A stretch of 6,393 bases of DNA from Rhodospirillales bacterium (lineage in GTDB: Bacteria; Pseudomonadota; Alphaproteobacteria; Rhodospirillales; JAOUPW01), in assembly GCA_029879665.1 (NCBI GenBank), contig JAOUPW010000123.1, positions 1 through 6,393 on the forward strand. Reading direction: 5' to 3'. The notes under the pieces are model-generated. The model saw only the letters and a program-made list of their open reading frames with translations, did no database searches and was not told the DNA's origin. The translations under genes and the position numbers were made by a program. Of this stretch, positions 1 to 6,040 are shown in pieces (position 1 is the first letter of the stretch; each line of letters begins with the position of its first letter).

Positions 1-16
1 TATGCCTCACTGTCTC

Positions 17-44
17 TGTGGTTCAATTCCAGGAAAAAACCACA
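17..44. repeat. Inverted repeat TGTGGTT / AACCACA
   Basis: The 7-bp arms at 17-23 and 38-44 are perfect reverse complements around a 14-nt loop. The loop itself holds TTCC and GGAA. No T-run directly follows the stem on either strand, so it is not a classic intrinsic terminator. It could be a weak hairpin at the end of the cheZ transcript or an operator for a gene off the left edge. Confidence 0.4.
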
Positions 45-83
45 AAGACTGAAGAGAAAAAAGTTATCTATAGCAAACCCCGT

Positions 84-102
84 GCGGATCGATCCGATCC
101 GC
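84..102. repeat. Perfect 8-bp inverted repeat GCGGATCG-ATC-CGATCCGC
   Basis: The arms at 84-91 and 95-102 are perfect reverse complements with a 3-nt spacer, giving a tight GC-rich hairpin in otherwise AT-rich DNA about 85 bp downstream of the cheZ stop. Read on the minus strand, the stem is followed by ACGGGGTTTGC, and a T-run appears only about 20 nt later. This could be a terminator-like 3' end for the cheZ transcript, but it does not meet the usual form of one. A protein-binding palindrome is an alternative. Confidence 0.45.
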
Positions 103-186
103 GACGACGTATTTGCGTTAAAACAATAAGATAGAGTATTTCCGCTGATTCTGATCAAACCAGAAATGCTCTAGCAAATCGCCAAA

Positions 187-921
187 TCAATCGAAAAGAG
201 AGTCGATGTCGTCCTGATTGACGCCCTGGTCCTTCATCTGCGGGCCGTGCAGCAGAGCTTCGTCTTCCGTTTTTTCTTCTTTTTTGATTTCGACACTCTT
301 GAATTCCTCGGCGCCCCAGATATCGATCATGGTGCCGATCCGGTCTTCAAGGTACTTGATCGTTTTGATGACCTTGGTAATCCGCTGACCGGAGAGATCC
401 TGGAAGTTACAGGCTTCCATAATCTTAATGGTGAAGCGGCTCATTTCATCAAGCAGGTCCAGATTAACCTGATCGCCGCCGACTGCCGACAGTTTCATTA
501 TGCGGTCTTCAATCCCCTCCGCGGCATCCAGAATGGCATTGGTCGCTTCTTCGGTGGATTCGACAATGGCGTCCAGTTCCAGGGTCGCCGTCGTCAGCCG
601 GTCTTCATCGACTTCCGAGTTCGGCAAGCGGACGGAAGCGATTTCCACTTTTGTTTTTTCGATACTTTCGCGAAGCTCGAACAACTGCCCCTGAAGAACG
701 TTCAACTCCGGCGCCTGATCCGGGGAATCTTCAAGTTCCGGCGCAGTCTGCGACAGGGATTGGGTGAGTATCGACTTCAGGTCCTCGATGGCTGCGAGAA
801 CTTCCTTGGTATTTAACGCCTCGGCGTGGTCGTGGCCGTGTGCGCCTTCCAGCGTCCCGCCGTGTTTCTTAATCAGGGCCCGCTCCGCCGCGAACAGTTT
901 CCGTTCTGTTACTTTTGACAT
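187..921 (-). CDS. cheZ: Chemotaxis protein CheZ, CheY-P phosphatase
   Basis: This 244-aa protein matches the CheZ family, which stimulates dephosphorylation of phosphorylated CheY and so ends the signal to the flagellar motor. The signature is NFQDLSGQ at residues 172-179. D175 and Q179 correspond to the Asp and the catalytic Gln (Q147 in E. coli) of the phosphatase motif. The region from about 73 to 200 reads as long amphipathic helices, as expected for the dimeric four-helix bundle. A charged linker (about 205-232) leads to a C-terminal peptide, QDDIDSLFD (236-244), which corresponds to the CheY-binding tail of E. coli CheZ. The N-terminus has a small His/Asp patch, HGHDH, at 28-32. The protein is somewhat longer than E. 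coli CheZ (214 aa), with extra sequence at the N-terminus and linker. No cheY or other chemotaxis gene lies in the window, so it appears unlinked here. The ATG at 919-921 has only a weak upstream purine stretch. Confidence 0.9.
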   Translation of the reverse strand: MSKVTERKLFAAERALIKKHGGTLEGAHGHDHAEALNTKEVLAAIEDLKSILTQSLSQTAPELEDSPDQAPELNVLQGQLFELRESIEKTKVEIASVRLPNSEVDEDRLTTATLELDAIVESTEEATNAILDAAEGIEDRIMKLSAVGGDQVNLDLLDEMSRFTIKIMEACNFQDLSGQRITKVIKTIKYLEDRIGTMIDIWGAEEFKSVEIKKEEKTEDEALLHGPQMKDQGVNQDDIDSLFD

Positions 922-1068
922 TGATTAGCGCCTATTCCGTGGAAAATCCCGGCCAACATTACCCGACAAGAAACTAATAAAATCCTACGTTTCAGGTGGA
1001 TAAGAATCATATAAGGAGCGTTGGCTTGAAATGCGAGATTTTAAGGCGATTTCCGGTCTGAGGGGGAC

Positions 1069-2013
1069 CTAAATTCCGTCTTCGCGGCCTAGAACGGCCA
1101 TTAATTCCCGCCATTCCCGCTTGCTGAGGCCGCTTTTTTCCTGATCCACCGACTGCCCCGCCAGCAACGCCTTGACCACCTCGAACCCCTTGGCGGAAAG
1201 CGAAACGTTGCCGATCCGGTAATTCTTGAATGCTTCGTAGGTAAGCGGAACCCAACGCTTCAGGGTTTCGACCATAACATCAGCATAAACCCGGATTTCA
1301 TACTGGGCATGGGAATCGGCGCGTAAGGAGAGAAAGTGCATCAGGTTATGCAGATCGATTTTCCAATACCACTGAGTGTACATATTCAGGGTCAGGTTCA
1401 TGCGCGCCAGTTCCCGGGCAAGGCCGCTCCGGCTTTCATCAAGCGGCGCGCCGTCCGCGTCCTCGTTGAGCATTTCCTCGTAGTGGGAATAACAGGTTTC
1501 CGCGTCCTCGCGCAGCAGGGCCAGCACATGGGCGGCTTCCTCCCCCTCCAGCACATCACCCCGTCCCTGCCGGTTAGATGCGGACTGGGCCGCCAGTTGA
1601 TCAGGCTCGGGAATATAATATTCCTTGTCCATGATCGAGTAGCGCGCTGAATATTCGTTAACATTGGCGGTACGGTGGCGAATCCATTGGCGGGCGACGA
1701 AAATAGGCAGTTTGATGTGGTACTTGATTTCGCACATCTCGAACGGCGTCGTGTGCCGTTGCCGGATCAGGTAGTTGATCAGGCCGGCATCGTTCTGGAC
1801 CTGTTTGGTGCCTTTGCCGTAGGACACCCGCGCCGCCTGAACGACAGCGGAATCATCGCCCATATAATCGATCACCCGAACAAAGCCGTGATCGAGGACG
1901 GGAATCGGCTGATAGAGGATTTCTTCCAGGTCGGGAGCGGTGGCTCGGCGGGTCTCGGAGCGCTGGGCTCGGACGGCCTCGATTTCGGCCTGCTGCTCTG
2001 GCGTCAGTTTCAT
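1069..2013 (-). CDS. thyX: Flavin-dependent thymidylate synthase ThyX
   Basis: This 314-aa protein makes dTMP from dUMP, using methylenetetrahydrofolate as carbon donor and reduced FAD/NADPH as reductant. It replaces, or occasionally supplements, the ThyA-DHFR route. The family signature RHRX7S is intact: R112-H113-R114 with S122, within [19 protein letters not shown] at 86-93 and AQYEIR near the dUMP/FAD-binding C-terminal half are further conserved ThyX blocks. The protein acts in the cytosol as a homotetramer in characterised members. It is longer than the compact ThyX of Thermotoga (about 220 aa), with an N-terminal lead of about 30 residues and a C-terminal tail, which I recall as common in alphaproteobacteria. 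The ATG at 2011-2013 has a GAAAGGG purine stretch upstream (2024-2030) and a sigma70-like promoter further up. A 147-bp gap separates it from cheZ, with no clear terminator. Confidence 0.95.
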   Translation of the reverse strand: MKLTPEQQAEIEAVRAQRSETRRATAPDLEEILYQPIPVLDHGFVRVIDYMGDDSAVVQAARVSYGKGTKQVQNDAGLINYLIRQRHTTPFEMCEIKYHIKLPIFVARQWIRHRTANVNEYSARYSIMDKEYYIPEPDQLAAQSASNRQGRGDVLEGEEAAHVLALLREDAETCYSHYEEMLNEDADGAPLDESRSGLARELARMNLTLNMYTQWYWKIDLHNLMHFLSLRADSHAQYEIRVYADVMVETLKRWVPLTYEAFKNYRIGNVSLSAKGFEVVKALLAGQSVDQEKSGLSKREWRELMAVLGREDGI

Positions 2014-2023
2014 GTAATTCAGG

Positions 2024-2073
2024 CCCTTTCACGAATCTTGACCCTACTTTACCCGGTCGCACGCAAGCGTCAA
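2024..2073 (-). promoter_or_regulatory. Sigma70-like promoter and RBS of thyX
   Basis: On the minus strand TTGACG (2068-2073) matches five of six bases of the -35 consensus. It is followed after 16 bp by TAAAGT (2046-2051), four of six for the -10. This places transcription start near 2039, about 26 nt before the thyX ATG. The Shine-Dalgarno candidate GAAAGGG lies at 2024-2030. The assignment rests on motif match and position only. Confidence 0.55.
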
Positions 2074-2115
2074 ACCCTGTCTGCCCGGGATATTTCGCTC
2101 CCGGCCACCCCCCCT

Positions 2116-2143
2116 TTGCAAAACCCCGGTGGCGCATTATATT
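2116..2143 (+). promoter_or_regulatory. Sigma70-like promoter of ssrA
   Basis: TTGCAA (2116-2121) and TATATT (2138-2143) are spaced 16 bp apart. They predict a start near 2150, exactly where a perfect hairpin (GCCGG-TTTA-CCGGC, 2150-2163) begins at the presumed 5' end of the pre-tmRNA. The promoter is divergent from that of thyX, and the two sit in about 100 bp of shared intergenic DNA. No operator was recognised. Confidence 0.55.
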
Positions 2144-2149
2144 AGTGGT

Positions 2150-2229
2150 GCCGGTTTACCGGCTATGGCGATAAACGCTATGTGGAATAAACGTTACGGA
2201 CCCGGGGGCAGTGCCCGGCGCCTCCACCA
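2150..2229 (+). ncRNA. ssrA: tmRNA acceptor piece (tRNA 3' half with encoded CCA)
   Basis: This first part of the permuted transcript becomes the aminoacylated 3' RNA. From the 5' end it contains a perfect 5-bp hairpin (2150-2163), a strand complementary to the coding piece (2178-2183), the T-arm (2202-2218) and the acceptor strand with encoded ACCA (2219-2229). The 7-nt T-loop GGCAGTG lacks the usual TTC motif. The mature 5' end is inferred and could lie somewhat downstream. Confidence 0.8.
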
Positions 2230-2268
2230 TTTCCTTTCGCCGCATACCGAGCCGTGCGGCATCTCAAT
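2230..2268 (+). other. Intervening segment of permuted tmRNA precursor
   Basis: These 39 nt link the CCA of the acceptor piece to the 5' G of the coding piece. From the known biology of permuted tmRNAs they are expected to be removed during maturation, giving two RNAs held by base pairing. GCCGCA (2239-2244) and TGCGGC (2255-2260) are reverse complements and can form a hairpin in the loop. The exact cleavage sites are inferred from the acceptor-stem boundaries. Confidence 0.7.
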
Positions 2269-2353
2269 GGGGGCGAAACAGGATCGACGTGCGCAGTAAA
2301 GACATAGTTTTCTCCCGGCATGGTACCGCCGTTATCGGACCAAAATCTCAAAT

Positions 2354-2389
2354 GCCAACGATAACAAGGCATTTGCTGTAGCGGCCTAA
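2354..2389 (+). other. tmRNA tag reading frame, ANDNKAFAVAA
   Basis: Starting from the resume codon GCC (2354-2356) the frame reads A-N-D-N-K-A-F-A-V-A-A and stops at TAA (2387-2389). With the alanine carried by the tmRNA itself, the peptide added to stalled proteins is AANDNKAFAVAA. The N-terminal AANDN part is the kind of sequence bound by SspB, and the C-terminal AVAA is the ClpX-recognised end in alphaproteobacterial tags. It is two codons shorter than the Caulobacter tag as I recall it (ANDNFAEEFAVAA). Confidence 0.92.
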
Positions 2390-2408
2390 GGTCGTTACAA
2401 CGGGGTTC

Positions 2409-2436
2409 GGGGGGCACCTGGCAACAGAAGCCCCCC
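2409..2436 (+). other. 3' hairpin of tmRNA coding piece
   Basis: A 7-bp GC stem (GGGGGGC/GCCCCCC) encloses a 3-bp inner stem with a GCAA tetraloop. It is part of the mature RNA structure. Because no T-run follows, it is unlikely to terminate transcription alone, which leaves read-through into sspB possible. Confidence 0.6.
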
Positions 2437-2486
2437 ACTCGCCCAGGGACCACAATCCCGGAAAAGGATAAGCCCGGACATTGATA

Positions 2487-3056
2487 ATGAGTAAAAACCC
2501 CCTGCCCTATGAAGTCTGGGTCGAAGAATCGCTACGTAACGTTATCCACCAGGCCCTAAGTTACGTTTCCGGCGCGGGACTTCCCGGCGATCATCATTTC
2601 TTCATTACCTTCAGAACCGATGCCGAAGACGTTAACATCCCCGCACGCCTTCACGCCGAGCATCCAAGCGAAATGACGATTGTGCTCCAGCACCAGTTTT
2701 CCGACCTCAAGGTGGACGAACGGGCATTTTCCGTAACCCTCAGTTTCGGCGGCAAGCCGGAAACCCTTTACGTGCCATTTTCTTCCATCGTGTCCTTCGC
2801 CGACCCGACGGTGAATTTCGGACTGCAATTAAAAATATCGGAGACTTCACAGGACACGGAAGACGAAAAGGCTTCCGGCACGGAAAAGAAATCATCCACC
2901 GCTGAAATCCATGACATGGACATTGAAGGCCCCGGCGCCCCCGCCAAGGGTAACGGCAAGGACGGGTCCGGCAAAAAAACCGGAATCGCAGCAGAATCCA
3001 AATCGGCCCCCAAATCCGGCGAAGTCATCACCCTGGACACGTTTCGTAAAAAATAA
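2487..3056 (+). CDS. sspB: SspB, ClpXP adaptor for ssrA-tagged proteins
   Basis: This 189-aa protein resembles alphaproteobacterial SspB, the adaptor that binds ssrA-tagged substrates and hands them to ClpXP. Residues 1-120 form the substrate-binding domain. It starts with the conserved PYEVWVEESLRNV helix region and continues through the strands ending in YVPFSSIVSFADPTVNFGLQL. Residues about 121-177 are a flexible, Ser/Lys/Glu/Gly-rich linker. The last residues, GEVITLDTFRKK (178-189), match the conserved tail expected to act as the ClpX-binding module. The ATG at 2487 is preferred: GGA at 2476-2478 is 8 nt upstream and the protein then begins MSKN. A TTG at 2481 in the same frame would add two residues (191 aa). 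The gene starts about 46 bp after the tmRNA whose tag it recognises, which supports both assignments. The linker length may differ from relatives, but I cannot judge that here. Confidence 0.92.
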   Translation: MSKNPLPYEVWVEESLRNVIHQALSYVSGAGLPGDHHFFITFRTDAEDVNIPARLHAEHPSEMTIVLQHQFSDLKVDERAFSVTLSFGGKPETLYVPFSSIVSFADPTVNFGLQLKISETSQDTEDEKASGTEKKSSTAEIHDMDIEGPGAPAKGNGKDGSGKKTGIAAESKSAPKSGEVITLDTFRKK

Positions 3057-3122
3057 GCCCGCAACCCCTGGGCGGCGTAATATTATTTCCACAGGGAAAT
3101 TCCATACCGGAAGGAACAGGAC

Positions 3123-4754
3123 ATGAGCAAATTCGTCCATCACGAGATGTTTCCACTGGGCGAAGACCGGACCCCATATCGTTTGCTGACCACAGATTAT
3201 GTCGGCACCGCCCATTTCGAAGGCCGCCAGATTCTGAAAGTCGATCCCGCGGCGTTGACCCTGCTTGCGGCGGAAGCCTTTCGCGACACCTCGCATCTGC
3301 TCAGGCCCGGGCACCTGGAACAGCTTCGCGCCATTCTTGATGATCCGGAAGCCTCAGGGAACGACAAGTTCGTCGCCCTCGATTTACTCAAGAACGCGAA
3401 TATTTCGGCCGGTGGCATCCTGCCCATGTGCCAGGACACCGGCACCGCCCTGATCATGGCCAAGAAAGGCCAGCAGGTGTGGACCGGCGGCGAAGACGAA
3501 GCCGCCCTGGCCGAAGGAGTTCTCAAGACTTACGCAGAAAGTAACCTGCGTTACAGCCAGGTCGCGCCGCTGGACATGTTCAACGAGGCCGACACCGGCA
3601 ACAACCTGCCGGCGCAGATCGAGATCTATGCCGACGACGGCGATGCCTATAAATTCCTGTTTATCGCCAAGGGCGGCGGATCGGCCAACAAGGCGTTTCT
3701 CTACCAACAGACCAAGGCGCTGCTCAATCCCGACAGCTTGATGAAATTCCTGGATGAGAAATTGCGCACGCTGGGCACGGCGGCGTGCCCGCCTTACCAC
3801 CTGGCGATTGTCATCGGCGGCACCTCGGCGGAATTGACGATGAAAACGGCGAAGCTGGCCTCAACCAAGTATCTCGATACCCTGCCCGAACGGGGCAACC
3901 AATACGGCCAGGCGTTTCGCGACCGGGAGTTTGAAGCGCGGGTTTTGAAGCTGACCCAGGATATGGGCATCGGCGCCCAATTCGGCGGCAAGTATTTCTG
4001 CCATGACGTGCGCGTCATCCGCCTGCCCCGCCACGGGGCCTCGTGCCCGGTGGCGATTTCGGTGTCGTGTTCCGCCGATCGTCAGATTCTGGGCAAGATC
4101 ACCGCCGACGGCGTCTTCCTGGAACAACTGGAAACCAACCCCGCCAAATACCTGCCGGAGATTACGACCGAAGCTCTTAATGACCAGGTCGTCAAAATCG
4201 ACCTCAACCGGCCCATGGCTGAAATCCTGAAGACCCTGGGCGAGTACCCGGTGAAAACCCGGCTATCGCTGACCGGTTCCCTGGTGGTGGCCCGCGACAT
4301 CGCCCATGCCAAGCTCAAGGAACACCTGAAAACGACCGGCGAGTTACCGCAATATTTCAAGGATCACGCCGTCTATTACGCCGGCCCGGCGAAAACGCCG
4401 GAAGGTTACGCCTCCGGCTCGTTCGGGCCGACCACGGCGGGGCGCATGGATTCCTACGTCGACACCTTTCAAAAAGCCGGCGGCAGCATGGTCATGCTGG
4501 CCAAGGGCAATCGCTCCAAATCCGTTACCGAAGCCTGCAAGGCCAACGGCGGCTTTTACTTAGGTTCTATTGGCGGACCGGCGGCGCGCTTGGCGCTCGA
4601 CTGCATCAAAAAAGTGGAGTGCCTGGAATATCCGGAGCTGGGCATGGAGGCGATCTGGAAAATCGAGGTTGTGGATTTCCCCGCCTTCATCATCGTCGAT
4701 GACAAGGGCAACGACTTCTTCGCCGAATTCCTGGCGCCGATCCACAACGGTTAA
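3123..4754 (+). CDS. Class I fumarate hydratase (4Fe-4S)
   Basis: This 543-aa protein is an iron-sulfur fumarase interconverting fumarate and (S)-malate in the citric acid cycle. Its length and motifs match E. coli FumA/FumB (548 aa). The N-terminal alpha domain contains [13 protein letters not shown] (C103) and [18 protein letters not shown] (C222). The segment [18 protein letters not shown] holds C308 and C316. By the constant offset of two from E. coli FumA (C105, C224, C318), C103, C222 and C316 are the likely cluster ligands. The C-terminal beta domain carries GPTTAGRMD (about residues 435-443) and the KGNRS motif with nearby GSIGGPAA. The enzyme is cytosolic and, like other class I fumarases, expected to be oxygen- and iron-sensitive. 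The RBS AAGGA (3111-3115) lies 7 nt before the ATG. It follows sspB after 66 bp and leads a tight gene run. A tartrate dehydratase role is less likely because the single-chain FumA architecture is complete. Confidence 0.93.
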   Translation: MSKFVHHEMFPLGEDRTPYRLLTTDYVGTAHFEGRQILKVDPAALTLLAAEAFRDTSHLLRPGHLEQLRAILDDPEASGNDKFVALDLLKNANISAGGILPMCQDTGTALIMAKKGQQVWTGGEDEAALAEGVLKTYAESNLRYSQVAPLDMFNEADTGNNLPAQIEIYADDGDAYKFLFIAKGGGSANKAFLYQQTKALLNPDSLMKFLDEKLRTLGTAACPPYHLAIVIGGTSAELTMKTAKLASTKYLDTLPERGNQYGQAFRDREFEARVLKLTQDMGIGAQFGGKYFCHDVRVIRLPRHGASCPVAISVSCSADRQILGKITADGVFLEQLETNPAKYLPEITTEALNDQVVKIDLNRPMAEILKTLGEYPVKTRLSLTGSLVVARDIAHAKLKEHLKTTGELPQYFKDHAVYYAGPAKTPEGYASGSFGPTTAGRMDSYVDTFQKAGGSMVMLAKGNRSKSVTEACKANGGFYLGSIGGPAARLALDCIKKVECLEYPELGMEAIWKIEVVDFPAFIIVDDKGNDFFAEFLAPIHNG

Positions 4755-4759
4755 GGGAT

Positions 4760-5392
4760 ATGGCGGAGGGGCCCCTTCTTCCTGACCTTCTGTACGACGG
4801 CCCCGCCGACGCCGCCCTGACCATCGCCCTGGCCCACGGCGCCGGCGCACCCATGGACACGCCTTTCATGGATGCCTTTGCCCAAGGTTTGGCTGGGCAC
4901 GGGTTTCGTGTCGCCCGGTTCGAATTTCCCTACATGGCCCAGCGCCGCACGGGCGGCAACAAGCGCCCGCCTAATCCGGCCAAAATCCTTAACGAAACCT
5001 GGCAGGCGGTGATTGATCAACTTGGACCGGACAGCCTGATTATCGGCGGCAAGTCCATGGGCGGGCGATATGCCTCGATGATCGCCGATAAGGCCGGGGT
5101 CAAGGGGCTGGTCTGCCTGGGCTATCCGTTTCACCCTCCGGGCAAGCCGGACAACACCCGCATCGATCATCTGCGCCGTTTGAAGACCCCGGCGCTGATC
5201 CTGCAGGGCACGCGGGACAGCCTGGGCGCGCGGGAGGAAGTTTCCGCCTATCCCCTGGACCCCGCTATCCGCGTTCACTGGCTGGAAGACGGCGACCACG
5301 GGTTCAAGCCGCGCAAGAAATCCGGGCGCACGGAAGCGCAGAACTGGGACGAAGCGATCGAGACTTTCGCCGCCTTCGCGGGGGGCCTGTGA
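4760..5392 (+). CDS. Alpha/beta hydrolase, TEX30/KANL3-like (dienelactone hydrolase-like)
   Basis: This 210-aa protein has a compact alpha/beta-hydrolase fold. LAHGAGAPMDTPFM (24-37) is the oxyanion-side HGAG motif typical of the KANL3/TEX30-like hydrolase group. The nucleophile elbow GGKSMGG gives S99, QGTRD gives the acid D153, and DGDHGF gives H180, so the Ser-Asp-His triad is complete. There is no signal peptide or membrane segment, so a cytosolic enzyme is expected. The substrate is unknown and cannot be read from the sequence. The start lies only 5 bp after the fumarase stop. The purine stretch AAGGG (4753-4757) overlaps that stop and is just 2 nt from the ATG, shorter than usual, so translation may be coupled to fumarase termination. 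No alternative upstream start exists, because the frame meets no start codon before the fumarase stop region. Confidence 0.85.
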   Translation: MAEGPLLPDLLYDGPADAALTIALAHGAGAPMDTPFMDAFAQGLAGHGFRVARFEFPYMAQRRTGGNKRPPNPAKILNETWQAVIDQLGPDSLIIGGKSMGGRYASMIADKAGVKGLVCLGYPFHPPGKPDNTRIDHLRRLKTPALILQGTRDSLGAREEVSAYPLDPAIRVHWLEDGDHGFKPRKKSGRTEAQNWDEAIETFAAFAGGL

Positions 5393-6021
5393 TGCCGGTC
5401 GAATTTTCCGTTCTCGGCGCCTTCGTGGTGGCCGCGGGCGCTTTGGTCCTTTCTCCCGGACCGGATACCATTCTGATCCTGCGTTATACCTTGGATTCGG
5501 GGCAAAGGACCGGACTGGCCACCGTCGCCGGCGTTCAGGTCGGGCTGATCCTGCATACCCTGCTGGCGGTGGCGGGGATCTCTTTGGTCATCGCGTCCTC
5601 GCCGGTATTGTTTCGGGCGGTGGCCGTGGCGGGGGCCGCCTATCTGGCTTGGCTCGGATTGCAAAGTTTCCGCGCGCGCGGGCCTTTGCGGCTGGACGGC
5701 GGCGGAACCCCGGTAACCGCCGCCCGCGCCTTTCGCCACGCCGTGTTGTGCAATCTGCTCAACCCCAAGGTGATACTTCTGTTCCTGGCGCTCTTTCCCA
5801 ACTTCGTCGACACCGGACGCGATGATGTCACGGCGCAGCTTCTGACCCTGGCCGCAACCCTGATCTTCATTAATGTGCTGTGGCAAACGCCGCTGGCGTG
5901 GGCGGGCGATGTGGCGCGCCGCTGGCTGGCGCGGCCGGGCATCCTGCGGGCGGTCCAGCGCGCAACCGGCGCGATCCTGTTGTTCTTTGCCGCTACGATG
6001 CTGATTGAACATTTACTTTAA
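5392..6021 (+). CDS. LysE/RhtB-family amino acid exporter
   Basis: This 209-aa inner-membrane protein belongs to the LysE/RhtB translocator family, which exports amino acids or related small molecules by proton motive force. LSPGPDTILIL at 20-30 is the conserved family motif after the first helix. NLLNPKVILLFLALFPNF at 121-138 is the second. About six hydrophobic segments can be read, near 4-22, 39-62, 70-93, 119-139, 147-170 and 190-207. The substrate is not evident. The ATG shares its A with the hydrolase TGA (TGATG, a 1-bp overlap), so translational coupling is likely. A GTG at 5389 in the same frame (210 aa, 4-bp overlap) is an alternative start. The ATG is preferred because the GGGGG stretch (to 5385) is then 6 nt away. 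Confidence 0.9.
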   Translation: MPVEFSVLGAFVVAAGALVLSPGPDTILILRYTLDSGQRTGLATVAGVQVGLILHTLLAVAGISLVIASSPVLFRAVAVAGAAYLAWLGLQSFRARGPLRLDGGGTPVTAARAFRHAVLCNLLNPKVILLFLALFPNFVDTGRDDVTAQLLTLAATLIFINVLWQTPLAWAGDVARRWLARPGILRAVQRATGAILLFFAATMLIEHLL

Positions 6022-6040
6022 ACGTTATCGGAACGGACCC

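Larger units (their letters stand above)
1..186. other. Non-coding AT-rich region downstream of cheZ
   Basis: No open frame with a plausible start or family resemblance is visible on either strand. The stretch is more AT-rich than the genes to its right. It holds two inverted repeats, listed separately, and lies downstream of the minus-strand cheZ stop. It may contain the cheZ transcript end or the promoter of a gene beyond the left edge, but neither is established by the sequence. Confidence 0.6.
2150..2440 (+). ncRNA. ssrA: Permuted two-piece tmRNA (ssrA, alphaproteobacterial type)
   Basis: tmRNA rescues stalled ribosomes and encodes a degradation tag. Here the gene is circularly permuted: the acceptor half comes first, ending CGCCTCC-ACCA (2219-2229). 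A spacer to be removed follows (2230-2268), then the coding half starting GGGGGCG (2269-2275). The two 7-nt segments pair completely to rebuild the acceptor stem, with G2271 opposite T2223, the third-pair G-U that marks alanine tRNAs for AlaRS. The T-arm has stem CCGGG/CCCGG (2202-2206/2214-2218). GGATCGACG at 2281-2289 matches the conserved D-region of tmRNA. CTATGT (2178-2183) can pair with ACATAG (2302-2307), a candidate P2 strand joining the pieces. The tag ORF is at 2354-2389. A 3' hairpin (2409-2436) closes the coding piece. The outer ends are estimated: the 5' end from the promoter and the 3' end from the last stem. Confidence 0.95.
2269..2440 (+). ncRNA. ssrA: tmRNA coding piece (tag-encoding RNA)
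   Basis: The piece begins with the 5' acceptor strand GGGGGCG and the tRNA-like D-region. It continues through a structured stretch (about 2310-2345, the expected pseudoknot 1 region), the tag ORF at 2354-2389, and a terminal hairpin. That hairpin has an outer stem GGGGGGC/GCCCCCC (2409-2415/2430-2436) and an inner stem CTG/CAG capped by a GCAA tetraloop (2421-2424). The 3' end just past 2436 is approximate. Confidence 0.85.

Noticed and set aside
247..816. Long open frame on the plus strand opposite cheZ
   Set aside because: It is antisense to a clear CheZ with intact motifs, and its Phe- and Arg-rich product resembles no family I recognise.
1031..1072. Thirteen-codon plus-strand mini-ORF after AAGGAG at about 1013
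   Set aside because: The spacing to the ATG is long, the peptide is very short and it runs into the thyX stop. There is nothing beyond chance to support it.
1675..2145. Plus-strand open frame opposite the thyX N-terminal half
   Set aside because: It overlaps conserved ThyX coding sequence and both intergenic promoters, and shows no recognisable domain.
2178..2453. Minus-strand open frame covering the tmRNA
   Set aside because: It is antisense to a structured RNA with paired stems and a tag ORF. The open frame is a by-product of GC-rich sequence.
2446..2459. GGGA/TCCC hairpin as a terminator between ssrA and sspB
   Set aside because: The stem has only 4 bp and is followed by GGAAAAGG rather than a T-run.
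3085..3100. ATTTCC-ACAG-GGAAAT hairpin between sspB and the fumarase gene as terminator
   Set aside because: It is a 6-bp AT-rich stem with no T-run. It is more likely chance or a minor mRNA structure.
3123..4754. Tartrate dehydratase instead of fumarase
   Set aside because: The single-chain alpha plus beta layout, the length and the cysteine pattern match FumA-type fumarase. Substrate specificity cannot be proven by sequence alone.
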